A stretch of DNA of 64,000 nt from Ovis canadensis (taxonomy: Eukaryota > Chordata > Mammalia > Artiodactyla > Bovidae): positions 18,454,501 through 18,518,500 of the forward strand of contig NC_091255.1 of NCBI RefSeq assembly GCF_042477335.2. The letters are read 5' to 3'. Below the pieces are notes generated by a model that did not search any database, was not told the origin of the DNA, and saw only the letters and a program-made list of their open reading frames with translations. Positions 29,201 through 36,827 of the stretch are shown here, one piece after another. Both the position numbers and the translations under genes were made by a program. Within the stretch, counting starts at the first letter, position 1, and every line of letters starts with the position of its first letter.

Positions 29201-31661
29201 AAAGGAACATAAATTCAGGACAACTGGAACATGAGTGTCTTGACCTCAAATCCTAGGTCACATATCTCAGATATTAGAGTATTTCAACTCTGCTAGCCAA
29301 GTATCAGGCTTTTAAAAAAGGTATTTAAAAACAAATGTTTAATTTCCTGAATCAGGAGTTAAAACCCCTGGGGGGAAAAAAAAAGATGAGGATATTTGTC
29401 TTAAAAACGTAAGTACTTCTTTTTCAAAGTTAGATAATATGTATTCTATTTCATTTATTAAATATTCAACATTGATTCCTCAACAAATACATTATAAAAC
29501 CAAAAATCAGAGGATTGCACAGGAAATCATTTACCTTTGGAATCTTAGAAAATAAACCATTCACAGATAAAACATTTTTTTCTAAAAGCACATGGCAAAT
29601 CTAAAGATGAGCTATCCTATTTTATAGTACCCAATCAATACAAAGCAATAATAATACAACTGTAATAGTTCAAACACAATTTTTAAACAATTTTGTTTCC
29701 GTGATTATGGAAACAAAGAATTTGAACAGCAAAAAAAGTTATGACTCAGTTAAAAGGAATTCAAGAAGACTTGCTTTCTTCTCTTTCTCTCATAAAAAGA
29801 ACTTTAAAAAACTACCTCATCATTCAAACATCTTAAAGTTTAAATTAAGAGTCTGGCTACCTCATAGTTTTCTAAAACCTATTTTTTTTCAAGATGTACA
29901 CATCATTGTTTTCCCCTTAAAATAAAATGTGTTCAATCTAAACCATGTCCTGTGAGACTATTGACTCCAATGCAAAGTCAGAAAAGACTTCATTGGTACC
30001 TCAGAATTAAAAGCCAACTTGAAGGGGAAAAAAAACTGTTAAAAGCACAATTAGTATCATCTAGCTCCTTACAATTAGGCAGAAATATCCGTCTGGAGGT
30101 AGGAATTCATAATGGAGGAAAAACCTAGGATTTTTTTAAAAGACGGTTAACAATAACAAACTTTTAACTAAAAGTTCGTTTATTACAGATTTTGAAAGCT
30201 GCATTAAATTCTACCTTCTTTGCTGCCAGTTCTCGCCTTCCCAATTTCCATACACACCCCACAAAGAAAATCGAAATTGAAAACGTTAGAAGCAACTGAA
30301 AGCAAATCAAAGTCGGTTTTGTATTAATATATTAGAGGCACTTCAATTCATTAATACATCAGAAGAAAACGAAAATAAGATCTATCAAGGTCTCTCATTT
30401 TCTGGAGGTGGGAATGGGGGTGAGGATCGTACAGTTTTTCTTAAAAGACCACTACATGTTGCGGATATTAAGGAGACCCAAGGTTGAGCTCGGGGAGGGT
30501 AGCACAGGTACAAACGATACTTTAGGATAACGCCAGGGAATGGCAGGGAGAAGAGGAGCGGATTGTGATGGAGATTTTGGCTTTTTTACTTAACCTTGTT
30601 ATTTTTAACAACAACAACAACAACAAAAAACGAACAGGAGATCAATCAATGCTGGGTGCGTCCTCCAAATTCCACATTTTAAAGGAAACCAGCCCAATCC
30701 GAACACTCGTAATGCAGTGGCGGGTGGAGGGTTGGGGGGTAGGCAGAACAAGGGAACTAAGGAAAAAGCGCGGGCGATCTAGCCACTAGTCAACGAATGG
30801 GAGGGAGAGAATAAATAGGACAAGAGAGGGAAGGAGCCAAAAGAAAAAACTAGGACAAGCCCTCCAGTTTGGCGCCCTCGAACAAGCCTAGCAGCAGCGG
30901 GAGTCCTTTCCAATTATTCGCCCCCGCCCCCTACACTCACAATGAATGAAGCTAGGCAACTCCAGAGCACTGGTGCAATCCACATCCCAATCCCGCCCGC
31001 GTTCCAGCAAAGGAACTCGTGGTTCAGATTCCCAAGGCTCACACCTCTCCCCCACCGAAGGGCCAAACTGGTCTAGGAGCTTCTTCAGCCGCCAAGAAGT
31101 TGTGCACGCGAGTAGAGCATCCTTTCTCAGACTTGTTCAGCCTGCTCCGGGCTGAACGTGAACGCTTCAGCCGTAAAGAGATTTCTCTCCGCCCCTCTCG
31201 GTGTATTTCCCACCCCACCCTCTATCCCCGCTTTCTCGGAGGGTGAACGACCTCTCCCCTTCTAGGGGCGTTTAGAGACCATTTCTGTCAGGTCTTTTCG
31301 GTGGAAATACACAGAACGCTGTCTGCATCAACCACAGCTCCTCGAGGGGCGCAAAGCTGAGGGCAAGCAAAAAGGAATTCCAAAGGCCCCGCACCCTCAG
31401 CATCTCCCGCCATTTCCCTCACGAGTTTCCCGGATGTAACCCCTTCCCTCGCGGCGGTTAAAAAGAGACCAGGCGGCGGCGACTCCCTTTGGTGCAGGAG
31501 GAGGGAGCTCGAGCCCTAGTCCAGCCTCCTCCGCCTAGGGTTTCCGGCGACTCCAAATCGCGTTCCAACTTGGAGGCCATCGGGGAAAAAATAAACGGCC
31601 CAGTAGACCTCCTTCACTTCACACTCACCATCAGTTCCAGCTTATCGACCTCCGCCTCCAT
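2143..31661 (-). CDS. SKA2: SKA2, spindle and kinetochore-associated protein 2 (whole coding span, 4 exons)
   Basis: SKA2 is a small coiled-coil subunit of the SKA1-SKA2-SKA3 complex, which couples kinetochores to spindle microtubules in mitosis. The coding exons, in transcript order, are 31629-31661, 14531-14617, 6743-6920 and 2143-2211. They encode 11 + 29 + 59 + 22 residues = 121, the usual length for this family, provided one surplus base in exon 3 is discounted. The protein begins [11 protein letters not shown] and ends AHLSDL. All three introns have GT-AG ends and fall in phase 0 in the family frame. Intron 1 is about 17 kb and hosts mir-454 and mir-301a on the same strand. The gene is head to head with PRR11 across a CCAAT-rich promoter. 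I recognised it by protein similarity and gene order; the identity is firm, the integrity of exon 3 is not. Confidence 0.95.
2238..2430 (+). mobile_element. L1 3'-end fragment
   Basis: Contains the L1 3' motifs TAGCACAGGGAACTATAT and AACTGAATCACTTTGCTG, ending in an A-rich tail. Confidence 0.75.
4830..4997 (-). mobile_element. tRNA-derived SINE (CHR/SINE2 type)
   Basis: Reverse-oriented copy with the degraded B-box region (CCAGGAACTAAACCTGCAG) and the terminal CCACTGGATTGCCAGGAAGT. Confidence 0.75.
5125..5320 (+). mobile_element. Bov-tA SINE
   Basis: tRNA-like head (GGTAAAGAATCTGCCTGCAG) joined to a Bov-A body ending GAGTTGGACACAGCCGAGTG. Confidence 0.85.
6743..6920 (-). CDS. SKA2: SKA2 coding exon 3, with a one-base frame break
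   Basis: The acceptor ATGTAG ends at 6921 and the donor GTAATG starts at 6742. The exon encodes the central SKA2 helices, including [20 protein letters not shown], then the [11 protein letters not shown] segment and [10 protein letters not shown]. Flanking exons require phase 0 at both ends, but the interval is 178 nt, one more than 59 codons. KNPVT is read from the first acceptor in one frame, while KELSAIKS onward is in another; the surplus base falls in the five-A run at 6900-6904 (T5 in the mRNA). Read literally, translation stops at 6848-6846, after 64 residues in total and about 100 nt before the exon end, which would be expected to trigger nonsense-mediated decay. A homopolymer error is the simplest explanation. 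An acceptor ending at 6911 (CAG) would restore frame. Confidence 0.88.
7186..7460 (+). mobile_element. Bov-A2 SINE (dimeric)
   Basis: Two Bov-A monomers in tandem (..GGCACCCCACTCCAG.. then ..GGCAGCCCACTCCAG..), joined by TTCACTTTCACTTTTCACTT and ending in an AGCAGCAG-type tail. Flanking ACACACA-like direct repeats. Confidence 0.9.
8360..9102 (-). mobile_element. 5'-truncated L1 with long target duplication
   Basis: The reverse strand encodes the end of L1 ORF2 ([18 protein letters not shown], then a [11 protein letters not shown] stretch), with frame damage. It is flanked by a direct repeat of about 29 bp at 8331-8359 and 9103-9131 (ACAATCAAAAAGTCAGAC.., few mismatches), read as the target-site duplication. 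Confidence 0.85.
9540..9820 (+). mobile_element. Old L1 3'UTR fragment
   Basis: Shows the L1M-type 3' motif (GGTTGTTGCCAGGG, GGGAGTTATT, then CACTTTAAACTGG..) ending in an A run. Confidence 0.65.
9828..10505 (+). mobile_element. L1 ORF2 3' fragments
   Basis: Plus-strand L1 remnants: CCAGGAATTCCACTCTTAGG (the L1 PLLG region) and, from about 10290, an ORF2 stretch that continues to the right of the SINE at 10519. Confidence 0.7.
10519..10792 (-). mobile_element. Bov-A2 SINE inserted in L1, 13-bp target duplication
   Basis: Reverse-oriented dimeric Bov-A2. The 13-mer AGGTCAGTCTCCC is at 10506-10518 and 10793-10805, and the L1 sequence resumes exactly after it. Confidence 0.92.
10793..11760 (+). 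mobile_element. L1 ORF2 3' portion (host of nested insertions)
   Basis: Continuous degraded L1 ORF2 end (e.g. ACACTGGTCAGAATGGCCAT, ATCCAGCAATCCCACTCCTA). Interrupted at 11760 by BovB; its 3'UTR resumes at 12980. Confidence 0.85.
11761..12979 (+). mobile_element. 5'-truncated BovB (RTE) LINE inserted in L1
   Basis: Encodes the second half of BovB reverse transcriptase in broken frames: [12 protein letters not shown], the catalytic [10 protein letters not shown] around 12200-12230, and the [20 protein letters not shown] region. It ends in the BovB-type short CTGA repeats. Target duplication ACTATTATGTAT at 11749-11760 and 12980-12991. Several frameshifts and stops; inactive. Confidence 0.92.
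12980..13200 (+). mobile_element. L1 3'UTR, continuation after BovB
   Basis: TAGCACAGGGAACTATACTC and TATAACTGAATCACTTTGCT are the L1 3' end motifs; A-rich tail near 13190. Confidence 0.8.
13215..13540 (+). mobile_element. Old L1 3'UTR fragment
   Basis: L1M-like motifs: GTAGTTGCTGGAAGCTGG.., then AGTGAATTCTGTGGTATGTG, and an A run. Confidence 0.6.
14531..14617 (-). CDS. SKA2: SKA2 coding exon 2
   Basis: The minus-strand acceptor CTTTAG precedes TTC at 14617 and the donor GTAATC follows at 14530. The 87 bases encode 29 residues: [20 protein letters not shown], then TNYPDSAGK. This is the amphipathic coiled-coil segment of SKA2 that takes part in helix packing in the SKA core. Phase 0 at both ends. 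No damage is visible. Confidence 0.95.
17090..17300 (+). mobile_element. Old L1 3'UTR fragment
   Basis: GGAGATGGACGGTGGCAATG and the TTTTAAGTGGTTAAAATGG motif of L1M 3' ends. Confidence 0.6.
17305..17430 (-). mobile_element. tRNA-derived SINE
   Basis: Reverse copy: GTGGGGTCTTCCTAGACCAG through CACTGGACTACCAGCTAAGT. Confidence 0.7.
17560..17762 (-). mobile_element. Bov-tA SINE
   Basis: Reverse Bov-A body (GTCGCTCAGTCGTGTCCAAC) followed by the tRNA-like part ending TACCAGCTGAGCCACAAGGA. Confidence 0.88.
18435..18549 (-). ncRNA. MIR454: mir-454 precursor hairpin
   Basis: On the minus strand this 115-nt segment matches the conserved mir-454 precursor nearly base for base. The 3p arm lies at 18464-18486 (starts TAGTGCAATATTGC) and the 5p arm at 18505-18526 (starts ACCCTATCGATATTG). 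The arms pair across a short loop containing TGTAAATAG. The 3p seed AGTGCAA places it in the miR-130/301/454 family. It is in SKA2 intron 1 in the same orientation, as in other mammals, so it should be processed from SKA2 pre-mRNA. The 5p arm differs from the human form, as I recall it, at nucleotide 9 (G for A, position 18518). Confidence 0.95.
20230..20525 (-). mobile_element. tRNA-derived SINE (long form)
   Basis: Reverse CHR/SINE2-type element from TTATTTATTGTTTGGCTGTG to CACAGGATCACCAAGGAAGC. Confidence 0.8.
20638..20845 (+). mobile_element. Bov-tA SINE
   Basis: AGCTCAGTGGTAAAGAATCC tRNA-like head, then Bov-A body to AGAGCTGGACACGATGGAGT. Confidence 0.88.
20935..21335. mobile_element. 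L1 3' tail (plus) followed by tRNA-derived SINE (minus)
   Basis: 20935-21045 is an L1 3' end (ATAACTGATTCACTCTGCTG). 21100-21335 is a reverse tRNA-derived SINE (TTAGTTCCCTGACCAGGGAT). Confidence 0.75.
21395..21530 (-). mobile_element. BovB 3'-end fragment
   Basis: Begins with TTCAGTTCAGTTCAG-type tail repeats, then CGCTCAGTCGTGTCTGACTC; only the last 130 bp or so are kept. Confidence 0.8.
22255..22560 (-). mobile_element. L1 3' fragment
   Basis: GTACAGCAAAGTGAATCAGT and CCTCTGCTATACAGCAAATT are reverse-oriented L1 3' sequence. Confidence 0.75.
23150..24320 (-). mobile_element. 5'-truncated L1 inserted inside a tRNA-derived SINE
   Basis: The L1 body (23224-24275) has a T-rich start and encodes, in reverse, the L1 ORF2 C-terminus ([20 protein letters not shown]). 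It splits a SINE whose halves are 23150-23223 and 24276-24320. A 16-bp duplication with two mismatches (GAGAGCACAGAATCTT / GAGAGCATGGAATCTT) is at 23208-23223 and 24276-24291. Confidence 0.88.
24512..24798 (+). mobile_element. Bov-A2 SINE (dimeric)
   Basis: Two tandem Bov-A monomers with an (AGC)n tail. Flanking repeat AGACTGCACTG / AGACTACACTG. Confidence 0.9.
25300..25540. repeat. Probable ancient L2-type LINE fragment
   Basis: TTTCCTCTGCCTGGAACATT and the following CT-rich text resemble the eutherian L2 3' region. Diverged; boundaries approximate. Confidence 0.45.
25545..26300. mobile_element. Three tRNA-derived SINE pieces
   Basis: 25545-25700 (plus; GTGCTGCAGCTACTGCAGCC tail part), 25845-26018 (minus; GGGATTTAGTTCCCTGACCA) and 26190-26300 (plus; GACTTCCCTGGAGGTCCGCT). 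Confidence 0.7.
26800..27570 (+). mobile_element. Old L1 3' portion
   Basis: Diverged L1 ORF2 end and 3'UTR: AGCACATGAAAAGATGTTCA, then GGTGGTTGCCAGAGAGTTTG and TCAAACTGTACAACT. Confidence 0.7.
28066..28151 (-). ncRNA. MIR301A: mir-301a precursor hairpin
   Basis: The minus strand holds an 86-nt hairpin matching mir-301a. The 5p arm is at 28117-28138 (starts GCTCTGACTTTATTGC) and the 3p arm at 28079-28101 (starts CAGTGCAATAGTATTG). The loop contains GTACTTTACAGC. Both arms agree with the human form as I recall it. The seed AGTGCAA is the same as in mir-454, 9.6 kb away in the same intron and strand. Expected to be spliced from SKA2 transcripts, so its output should track the mitotic promoter. 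Confidence 0.97.
30606..30632. repeat. (AAC)n microsatellite
   Basis: Short run of AAC units followed by A6; part of intron 1. Confidence 0.8.
31629..31661 (-). CDS. SKA2: SKA2 coding exon 1 (start codon)
   Basis: Read on the minus strand, the ATG at 31661-31659 opens [11 protein letters not shown], the exact SKA2 N-terminus. The donor GTGAGTGT follows immediately at 31628-31621. The exon is 33 coding bases, phase 0 at its end. The start is chosen because the family begins here and the GC-rich divergent promoter lies directly upstream. The 5'UTR continues upward from 31662; its exact start cannot be read from sequence. Confidence 0.95.
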
Positions 31662-32204
31662 GTTGAATAGTTGACATTCCTCAGACCGCGGCGGCGCTTA
31701 AGCCGCAAACCGTACCAGCACTGAGGGTCCCTATTGGACAGCTGTCATTCAACGTCTCGTTCTGATTGGTCCGCCCGCTTCACCGGCGCCCGCCCATTGG
31801 AGGCTGGGAAACGCCCCTCCGCATGAAACACCTTTTCCTGTTGGGCAAGAACACAAAACGCCGCAGGAGGATTGGCTCCTACATCTTTTTTTTTCCCATT
31901 GGCTGCAGCCGTATCTCGGCATTTAATTTCACAGCGAGGGTTCTGCAGAGGAGAGCTTGCGATTGGTGCAGTCGGAAGAAGAGCCAACCAATTACACCAA
32001 AGCTTCCACAAACAGCAAAGGGGACGTGACACGCCTTTTCTCTGACTTCCCCTCCACTTCGCTCCCGCCTTCCCCTTATTCATACGAGAAGCGCCTCATT
32101 CCTGATTGGCCCAAGCTTCGTGATGCTTCAGCCAATCACAAGCCAGACTGTGCTCCCGGCACTAAATAGAGAGCGAATGGGGGAAAGACCAAGGTTACGA
32201 TTGG

Positions 32205-32299
32205 TCCCTCCGCGATATGGTTTTAATTTTGAATTTTCCTTTATGGCAAGGGAGAGGCCACTGAGGTGACTCCATCGTATCCCCGGACTCTTAAGACTA
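32205..32299 (+). other. PRR11: Predicted PRR11 non-coding exon 1
   Basis: A strong donor, GTAAGTGC, starts at 32300, about 640 bp from the SKA2 ATG and just downstream of the last CCAAT box. PRR11 in human has a non-coding first exon here, with the ATG in exon 2. The left limit is a guess; the donor is the supported part. Confidence 0.5.
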
Positions 32300-32573
32300 G
32301 TAAGTGCAGGGTTGTCTTCCTACGTTACCTGGGCTCGCTTCTCTTGTAGCTAGATCTGTTGCTGCTGGCGTTCGTAACGGTTTGCAGAGGTGGGAACTTT
32401 GGCTGGACTCAGAGAGGAGATGAATTGGAAAAGCGGAGGGTTAAGGCTGGGTAAGAGGTGCTCCACCTGGCTCGGCTCTAATCATAATTATATTTAATTA
32501 ACGCTCTGCAAAAATATGTTTTGGAGCAAAGTATCCGCCTTCCTTTTCCACATGCCTGTGCATGTATTTGCTG

Positions 32574-32715
32574 CTCAAAATGTAGTTCGCGGACCAACTG
32601 CATGGGCATCACTTGGGTTCTTATTTAAAATGCAGATTATCTGGCTCCGCCCAGACCTACTGAATCAGAATATACATTTTAACAAGACCCCTGATTCCTA
32701 TGCACTTTGAGAAAG
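32574..32715 (-). repeat. MER5-like hAT-Charlie DNA transposon fragment
   Basis: Text such as CAGACCTACTGAATCAGAAT and the GTAGTTCGCGGACCA start match the general pattern of the eutherian MER5 family. Family name from memory of the pattern. Confidence 0.6.
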
Positions 32716-33614
32716 TACATTTTTTGACAAGGAATGATACGGTGTTCCTCGATGTAGTCTTAATATCGCCCTATGTTCTGTGAGAGTATCGGCTTTAAAA
32801 GTGTATCCTGTTTTCTATGTGCCTAGTAATGTGCGGGCTAAGCTTTAGGGAGCCTCACCCTCTTTAGAAAAACAAGACTGGAGCTAACAAATAGCAATGC
32901 TGCACAACATAAATAAGCAAGTACCAAAAATAGCCCTGTGGATTCTCAAGAGGAATCAATTGAACTGATAATGGAAAGTGATTGACTAAAAGTTGTTTAT
33001 GGGAGTGTAAACACATTTTTCCTTTAAAATGTGTTTTAGGAAGATGTTAAAGAAACGCAATTGTCATTTTTAAACCGAACGAAGGGTTCCTATGTCTGCA
33101 GCGCAGAAAGCCAAACTCTGACTGGGTGAGTTTTCCGCAAAGTAAAGGTTTTATTGTAGGGAGCCAAGCATGGAAGTGGGAGACAAGTCTCAGGTTCACT
33201 CCAACTCGGTCTCTGAGTTGTGGGTTTTTAAAGGGGAAGAACAAAGGAGCTGAGATTAATCATCTTAATTGTCTGCACTCTAGGGGTCTTTAGTCGCCTG
33301 TGGTCCCTGGGGTCTGTATCAATACAATCTGTAAAAGTCATTTTACCTTGGAAGATAATTCAGAACAGCAGATGAACAGTGGTGTTTATCTGAAAAGTTG
33401 TGCCCCCAGGAACCTGACTTTAATTACTTATTTTTGGGCTAGACCAAAAGAGAAACAAGAAAAAGAACGAAAAACCAGACATTCGTTTTCATTATAAATT
33501 AGACATAGTACTTTATTTCCATTTCTGTTGCTGCCATGCTTTAAAAGTACCCCCAGACCAGAAGCATTCTTTTGTATCACAGGGTGGAGTTTTAATAGCA
33601 GTGCCTGCTCTTGT

Positions 33615-33752
33615 GGCAGAGAAGGCAATGGCAACCCACTCCAGTATTCTTGCCTGGAAAATCCCAGGGTCAATAGAGCCTGGTGGGCTGCCATCTGTGG
33701 GGTCGCACAGAGTCGGACATGACTGAAGCGACTTAGCAGCAGCAGCAGCAGC
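33615..33752 (+). mobile_element. Bov-A SINE monomer
   Basis: GGCAATGGCAACCCACTCCA through GACTGAAGCGACTTAGCAGC, with an AGC tail. Confidence 0.88.
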
Positions 33753-33899
33753 TCTTGTGGAAGAGAGTAATTCTCTCTCTACTATTGATTCCATCTTTGT
33801 ACTGGAAATACTTTTGGACCCATCTTTTAACCATATGAAGGTGGTATGATTTGAAGAACTAAAAAACTCCTTCACCAAGAGATTTTTCAGAATTGTATT

Positions 33900-34378
33900 A
33901 AAGTATATTCTTTTTTTTTTTTTTTTTTTTTTGGCTGGTGGCTAACAGTGGATGCTTGATACACCATAATGTAATTTTATTTTATTATTATTTTTTTAAC
34001 TTTATTTTACTTTACAATACTGTATTGGTTTTGCCATACATCAACATGAATCCACCACGGGTGTACATGAGTTCCCAATCCTGAATCCCCCTCCCACCTC
34101 CCTCTCCATACCATCTCTCTGGGTCATCCCAGTGCACCAGCCCCAAGCATCCTGTATCCTGTATATATACTAACACATATATATGGAATTTAACAAAGAT
34201 GGTAACGATAACCCTGTATGTGAGACAGCAAAAGAGACACAGATGTATAGAACAGACTTTTGGACTCTGGGAGAGGGAGAGGGTGGGATGATTTGGGAGA
34301 ATGGCATTGAAACATGTATAATATCATGTAAGAAACTAATCGCCAGTCTAGGTTCGATGCAGGATAAAGTATATTCTT
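33900..34378 (-). mobile_element. L1 insertion with 5' inversion and probable 3' transduction
   Basis: Bounded by the 13-mer AAAGTATATTCTT at 33900-33912 and 34366-34378. Inside the left copy is a T run to about 33932 (the poly(A) tail), then about 40 bp of non-L1 sequence (33933-33975). A second A-rich tract (as T/A on plus) and the minus-oriented L1 3' end follow to about 34158. Then 34162-34365 is L1 sequence in the opposite, plus orientation (e.g. GTAACGATAACCCTGTATGT). The two halves abut in the L1 consensus, the signature of twin priming. Confidence 0.85.
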
Positions 34379-34565
34379 AATCAAAATAGAGAACACTTGC
34401 TAGATAACACTTAGCGGGAATGATTTCTTCCATTCATTTATTGAATGAAACATTACTTAATGCCTGCTATACTTTAAATCCTGAGGAAAGAGATGAATAA
34501 AATTTATCCTACCCTTGAAATATCTCACAGTCCAGTGGGGTGACAAACGTGTAAGCAAAAACTAC

Positions 34566-34822
34566 AATGCTGCTAAGTCACTTCAGTCGTGTCCGACTCT
34601 GTGCGACCCCATACACGGCAGCCCACCAGCCTCCCCCCGTCCCTGGGATTCTCCAGGCAAGAACACTGGAGGGGATTGCCATTTCCTTCTCCAATGCATG
34701 AAAGTGAAAAGTGAAAGTGAAGTCGCTCAGTCGTGTCCGACCCTCAGAGACTCCATGGACTGCAGCCTTAAAGGCTCCTCCGTCCATGTGATTTTCCAGA
34801 CAAGAGTACTGGAGTTGGGTAA
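34566..34822 (-). mobile_element. Bov-A2 SINE
   Basis: Reverse dimer: GCTGCTAAGTCACTTCAGTC start, AAAGTGAAAAGTGAAAGTGA linker. Confidence 0.88.
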
Positions 34823-34832
34823 TTGTCACAAT

Positions 34833-36161
34833 CAGTTCAGTTCAGTTCAGTTCAGTCGCTCAGTCGTGTCCAACTCTGCAACCCCATGAATCGCAGCACG
34901 CCAGGCCTCCCTGTCCATCACCAACTCCCGGAGTTCACTCAGACTCACGTCCATCATGTCAGTGATGCCATCCAGCCATCTCATCCTCTGTCGTCCCCTT
35001 CTCCTCCTGCCCCCAATCCCTCCCAGCATCAGAGTCTTTTCCAATGAGTCAACTCTTCACATGAGGTGGCCAAACTACTAGAGTTTCAGCTTTAGCATCA
35101 TTCCCTCCAAAGGAATCCCAGGGCTGATCTCCTTCAGAATGGACTGGTTGGATCTCCTTGCAGTCCAAGGGACTCTCAAGAATCTTCTCCAACACCACAG
35201 TTCAAAAGCATCAATTCTTTGGCGCTCAGCTTTCTTCAACAGTCCAACTCACATCCATACGTGACCACTGGGAAAACCATAGCCCAGACTAGACGGACCT
35301 TTGTTGGCAAAGTAATGTCTCTGCTTTTGAGTATGCTATCTAGGTTGGTCATAACTTTTCTTCCAAGGAGTAAGCGTCTTAATTTCATGGCTGCAGTCAC
35401 CATCTGCAGTGATTCTGGAGCCCCCAAAAATAAAGTCTGACACTGTTTCCACTGTTTCCCCATCTATCTCCCTTGAAGTGATGGCACCAGATGCCATGAT
35501 CTTTATTTTATGAATGTTGAGGTTTAAGCCAACTTTTTCACTCTCCTCTTTCACTTTCATCAAGAGGCTTTTTAGTTCCTCTTCACTTTCTGCCATAAGG
35601 GTGGTGTCATCTGCATATCTGAGGTTGTTGGTATTTCTCCTGGAAATCTTGATTCCAGCTTGTGCTTCTTCCAGCCCAGCATTTCTCATGATGTACTCTG
35701 CATAGAAGTTAAATAAGCAGGGTGACAATATACAGCCTTGACGTACTCCTTTTCCTATTTGGAACCAGTCTGTTGTTCCATGTCCAGTTCTAACTGTTGC
35801 TTCCTGACCTGCATATAGGTTTCTCAAGAGGCAGGTCGGGTGGTCTGGTATTTTCATCTCTTTCAGAATTGTCCACAGTTTATTGTGATCCACACAGTCA
35901 AAGGCTTTGGCATAGTCAAGAAAGCAGAAATAGATGTTTTTCTGGAACTCTCTTGCTTTTTCCATGATCCAGCGGATGTTGGCAATTTGATCTCTGGTTC
36001 CTCTGCCTTTCCTAAAACCAGCTTGAACATCAGGGAGTTCACGGTTCACATATTGCTGAAGTCTGGCTTGGAGAATTTTGAGCATTACTTTACTAGCATG
36101 TGAGATGAGTGCAATTGTGCGGTAGTTTGAGCATTCTTTGGCATTGCCTTTCTTTGGGAAA
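34833..36161 (-). mobile_element. 5'-truncated BovB LINE, 1.3 kb
   Basis: Starts with the TTCAGTTCAG tail at 34833 and ends at the [15 protein letters not shown]-type region near 36150. Holds one long reverse-strand ORF (35336-36085, 249 codons) covering the reverse transcriptase with [20 protein letters not shown] and [15 protein letters not shown]. Target duplication TGTCACAAT at 34824-34832 and 36162-36170. The open RT frame suggests a fairly young copy, but the endonuclease is missing. Confidence 0.93.
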
Positions 36162-36423
36162 TGTCACAATAAGGGTGTGTGAAAAGGAGTGCTATGGAGG
36201 CACAGAAGAGGTGATGTAAACATATAGTAAACATTCCATAAGGGCAAGAAATGTTGGTCTTCTTCACAATTGTATCCCCTACCTACCACAGTGCCTATGG
36301 ATCATAAACAGTCATATATCATGCACCTAGATACACCAACTGTTATTTTTCTGTATAGGGGTGTGTGTGTAATATAATATATAAGAGTTACATAAATTAT
36401 ATATAAATACATGGTTAGATGGG

Positions 36424-36640
36424 GCTTCACAGGTGGCACTAGTGGTAAAGAACCCGCCTGCCAATGCAGGAGACATAAGAGAAGCAGGCTTGACCCCTGG
36501 GTCAGGAAGATCTCCTGGAGGACGACATGGCAACCCACTGCAGTATTCTTGCCTGCAGAATCCCATGGACAGAGAAGCCTGGCAGGCTACAGTTCATAGG
36601 GTCAAAAAGAGTTGGACACAACTGAAGCGGCTTAACACAC
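36424..36640 (+). mobile_element. Bov-tA SINE
   Basis: GGCTTCACAGGTGGCACTAG head, Bov-A body to AGTTGGACACAACTGAAGCG; followed by an AT microsatellite at 36653-36669. Confidence 0.88.
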
Positions 36641-36827
36641 ATGCATGTGGTTATATATATATATATATTCTATAGTATACATTATACATTACACATATAC
36701 CCCTATAAAGAGAAATAGCTAACCAGTAACAATTGGTGAATCTGTGTGAGTGATATGAATGTTAATTATGCTATTCTTATAAATTTTCTCAAGGTTTGAA
36801 ATTTTTCAAAGTTAAGAGTAGAGGAGA

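Larger units (their letters stand above)
14618..31628 (-). other. SKA2: SKA2 intron 1, host of mir-301a and mir-454
   Basis: 17-kb first intron. Besides the two microRNA hairpins it holds repeats at 17090-17760, 20230-21530, 22255-22560, 23150-24320, 24512-24798, 25545-26300 and 26800-27570. The stretches 14620-17080, 17880-20220 (apart from mir-454) and 27600-31600 (apart from mir-301a) are largely free of recognised young repeats. From about 30.9 kb rightwards the sequence becomes GC- and CpG-rich, approaching the promoter. No other gene seen. Confidence 0.85.
31160..32299. promoter_or_regulatory. Divergent SKA2/PRR11 promoter, CpG-rich, ten CCAAT boxes
   Basis: GC- and CpG-rich DNA lies between the two head-to-head genes. 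CCAAT pentamers appear as ATTGG at 31733, 31765, 31796, 31871, 31898, 31962, 32105 and 32200, and as CCAAT at 31988 and 32132 (start positions, plus strand). Several neighbours are 26-32 bp apart, a spacing typical of cooperating NF-Y sites. No clear TATA box near either start. A TTTGAA at 32228-32233 could be a CHR-type cell-cycle element, but this is a short motif. In human, this gene pair is described as sharing an NF-Y-responsive bidirectional promoter. Exact TSSs cannot be read here. Confidence 0.85.

Noticed and set aside
31745-32083. 112-codon minus-strand ORF in the promoter
   Set aside because: Arises from GC-rich promoter DNA full of CCAAT boxes; lies upstream of the SKA2 start and matches no known protein.
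31766-32169. Plus-strand ORFs of 70-87 codons in the promoter
   Set aside because: Same reason; PRR11 begins its coding in the exon at 46381, and these carry no splice or family support.
32516-32710. 64-codon ORF just inside PRR11 intron 1
   Set aside because: Overlaps a MER5-like transposon fragment; no coding evidence.
35336-36085. Longest ORF in the window (249 codons, minus)
   Set aside because: It is a BovB reverse transcriptase fragment with [10 protein letters not shown], flanked by the element's tail and a target duplication; not a host gene.
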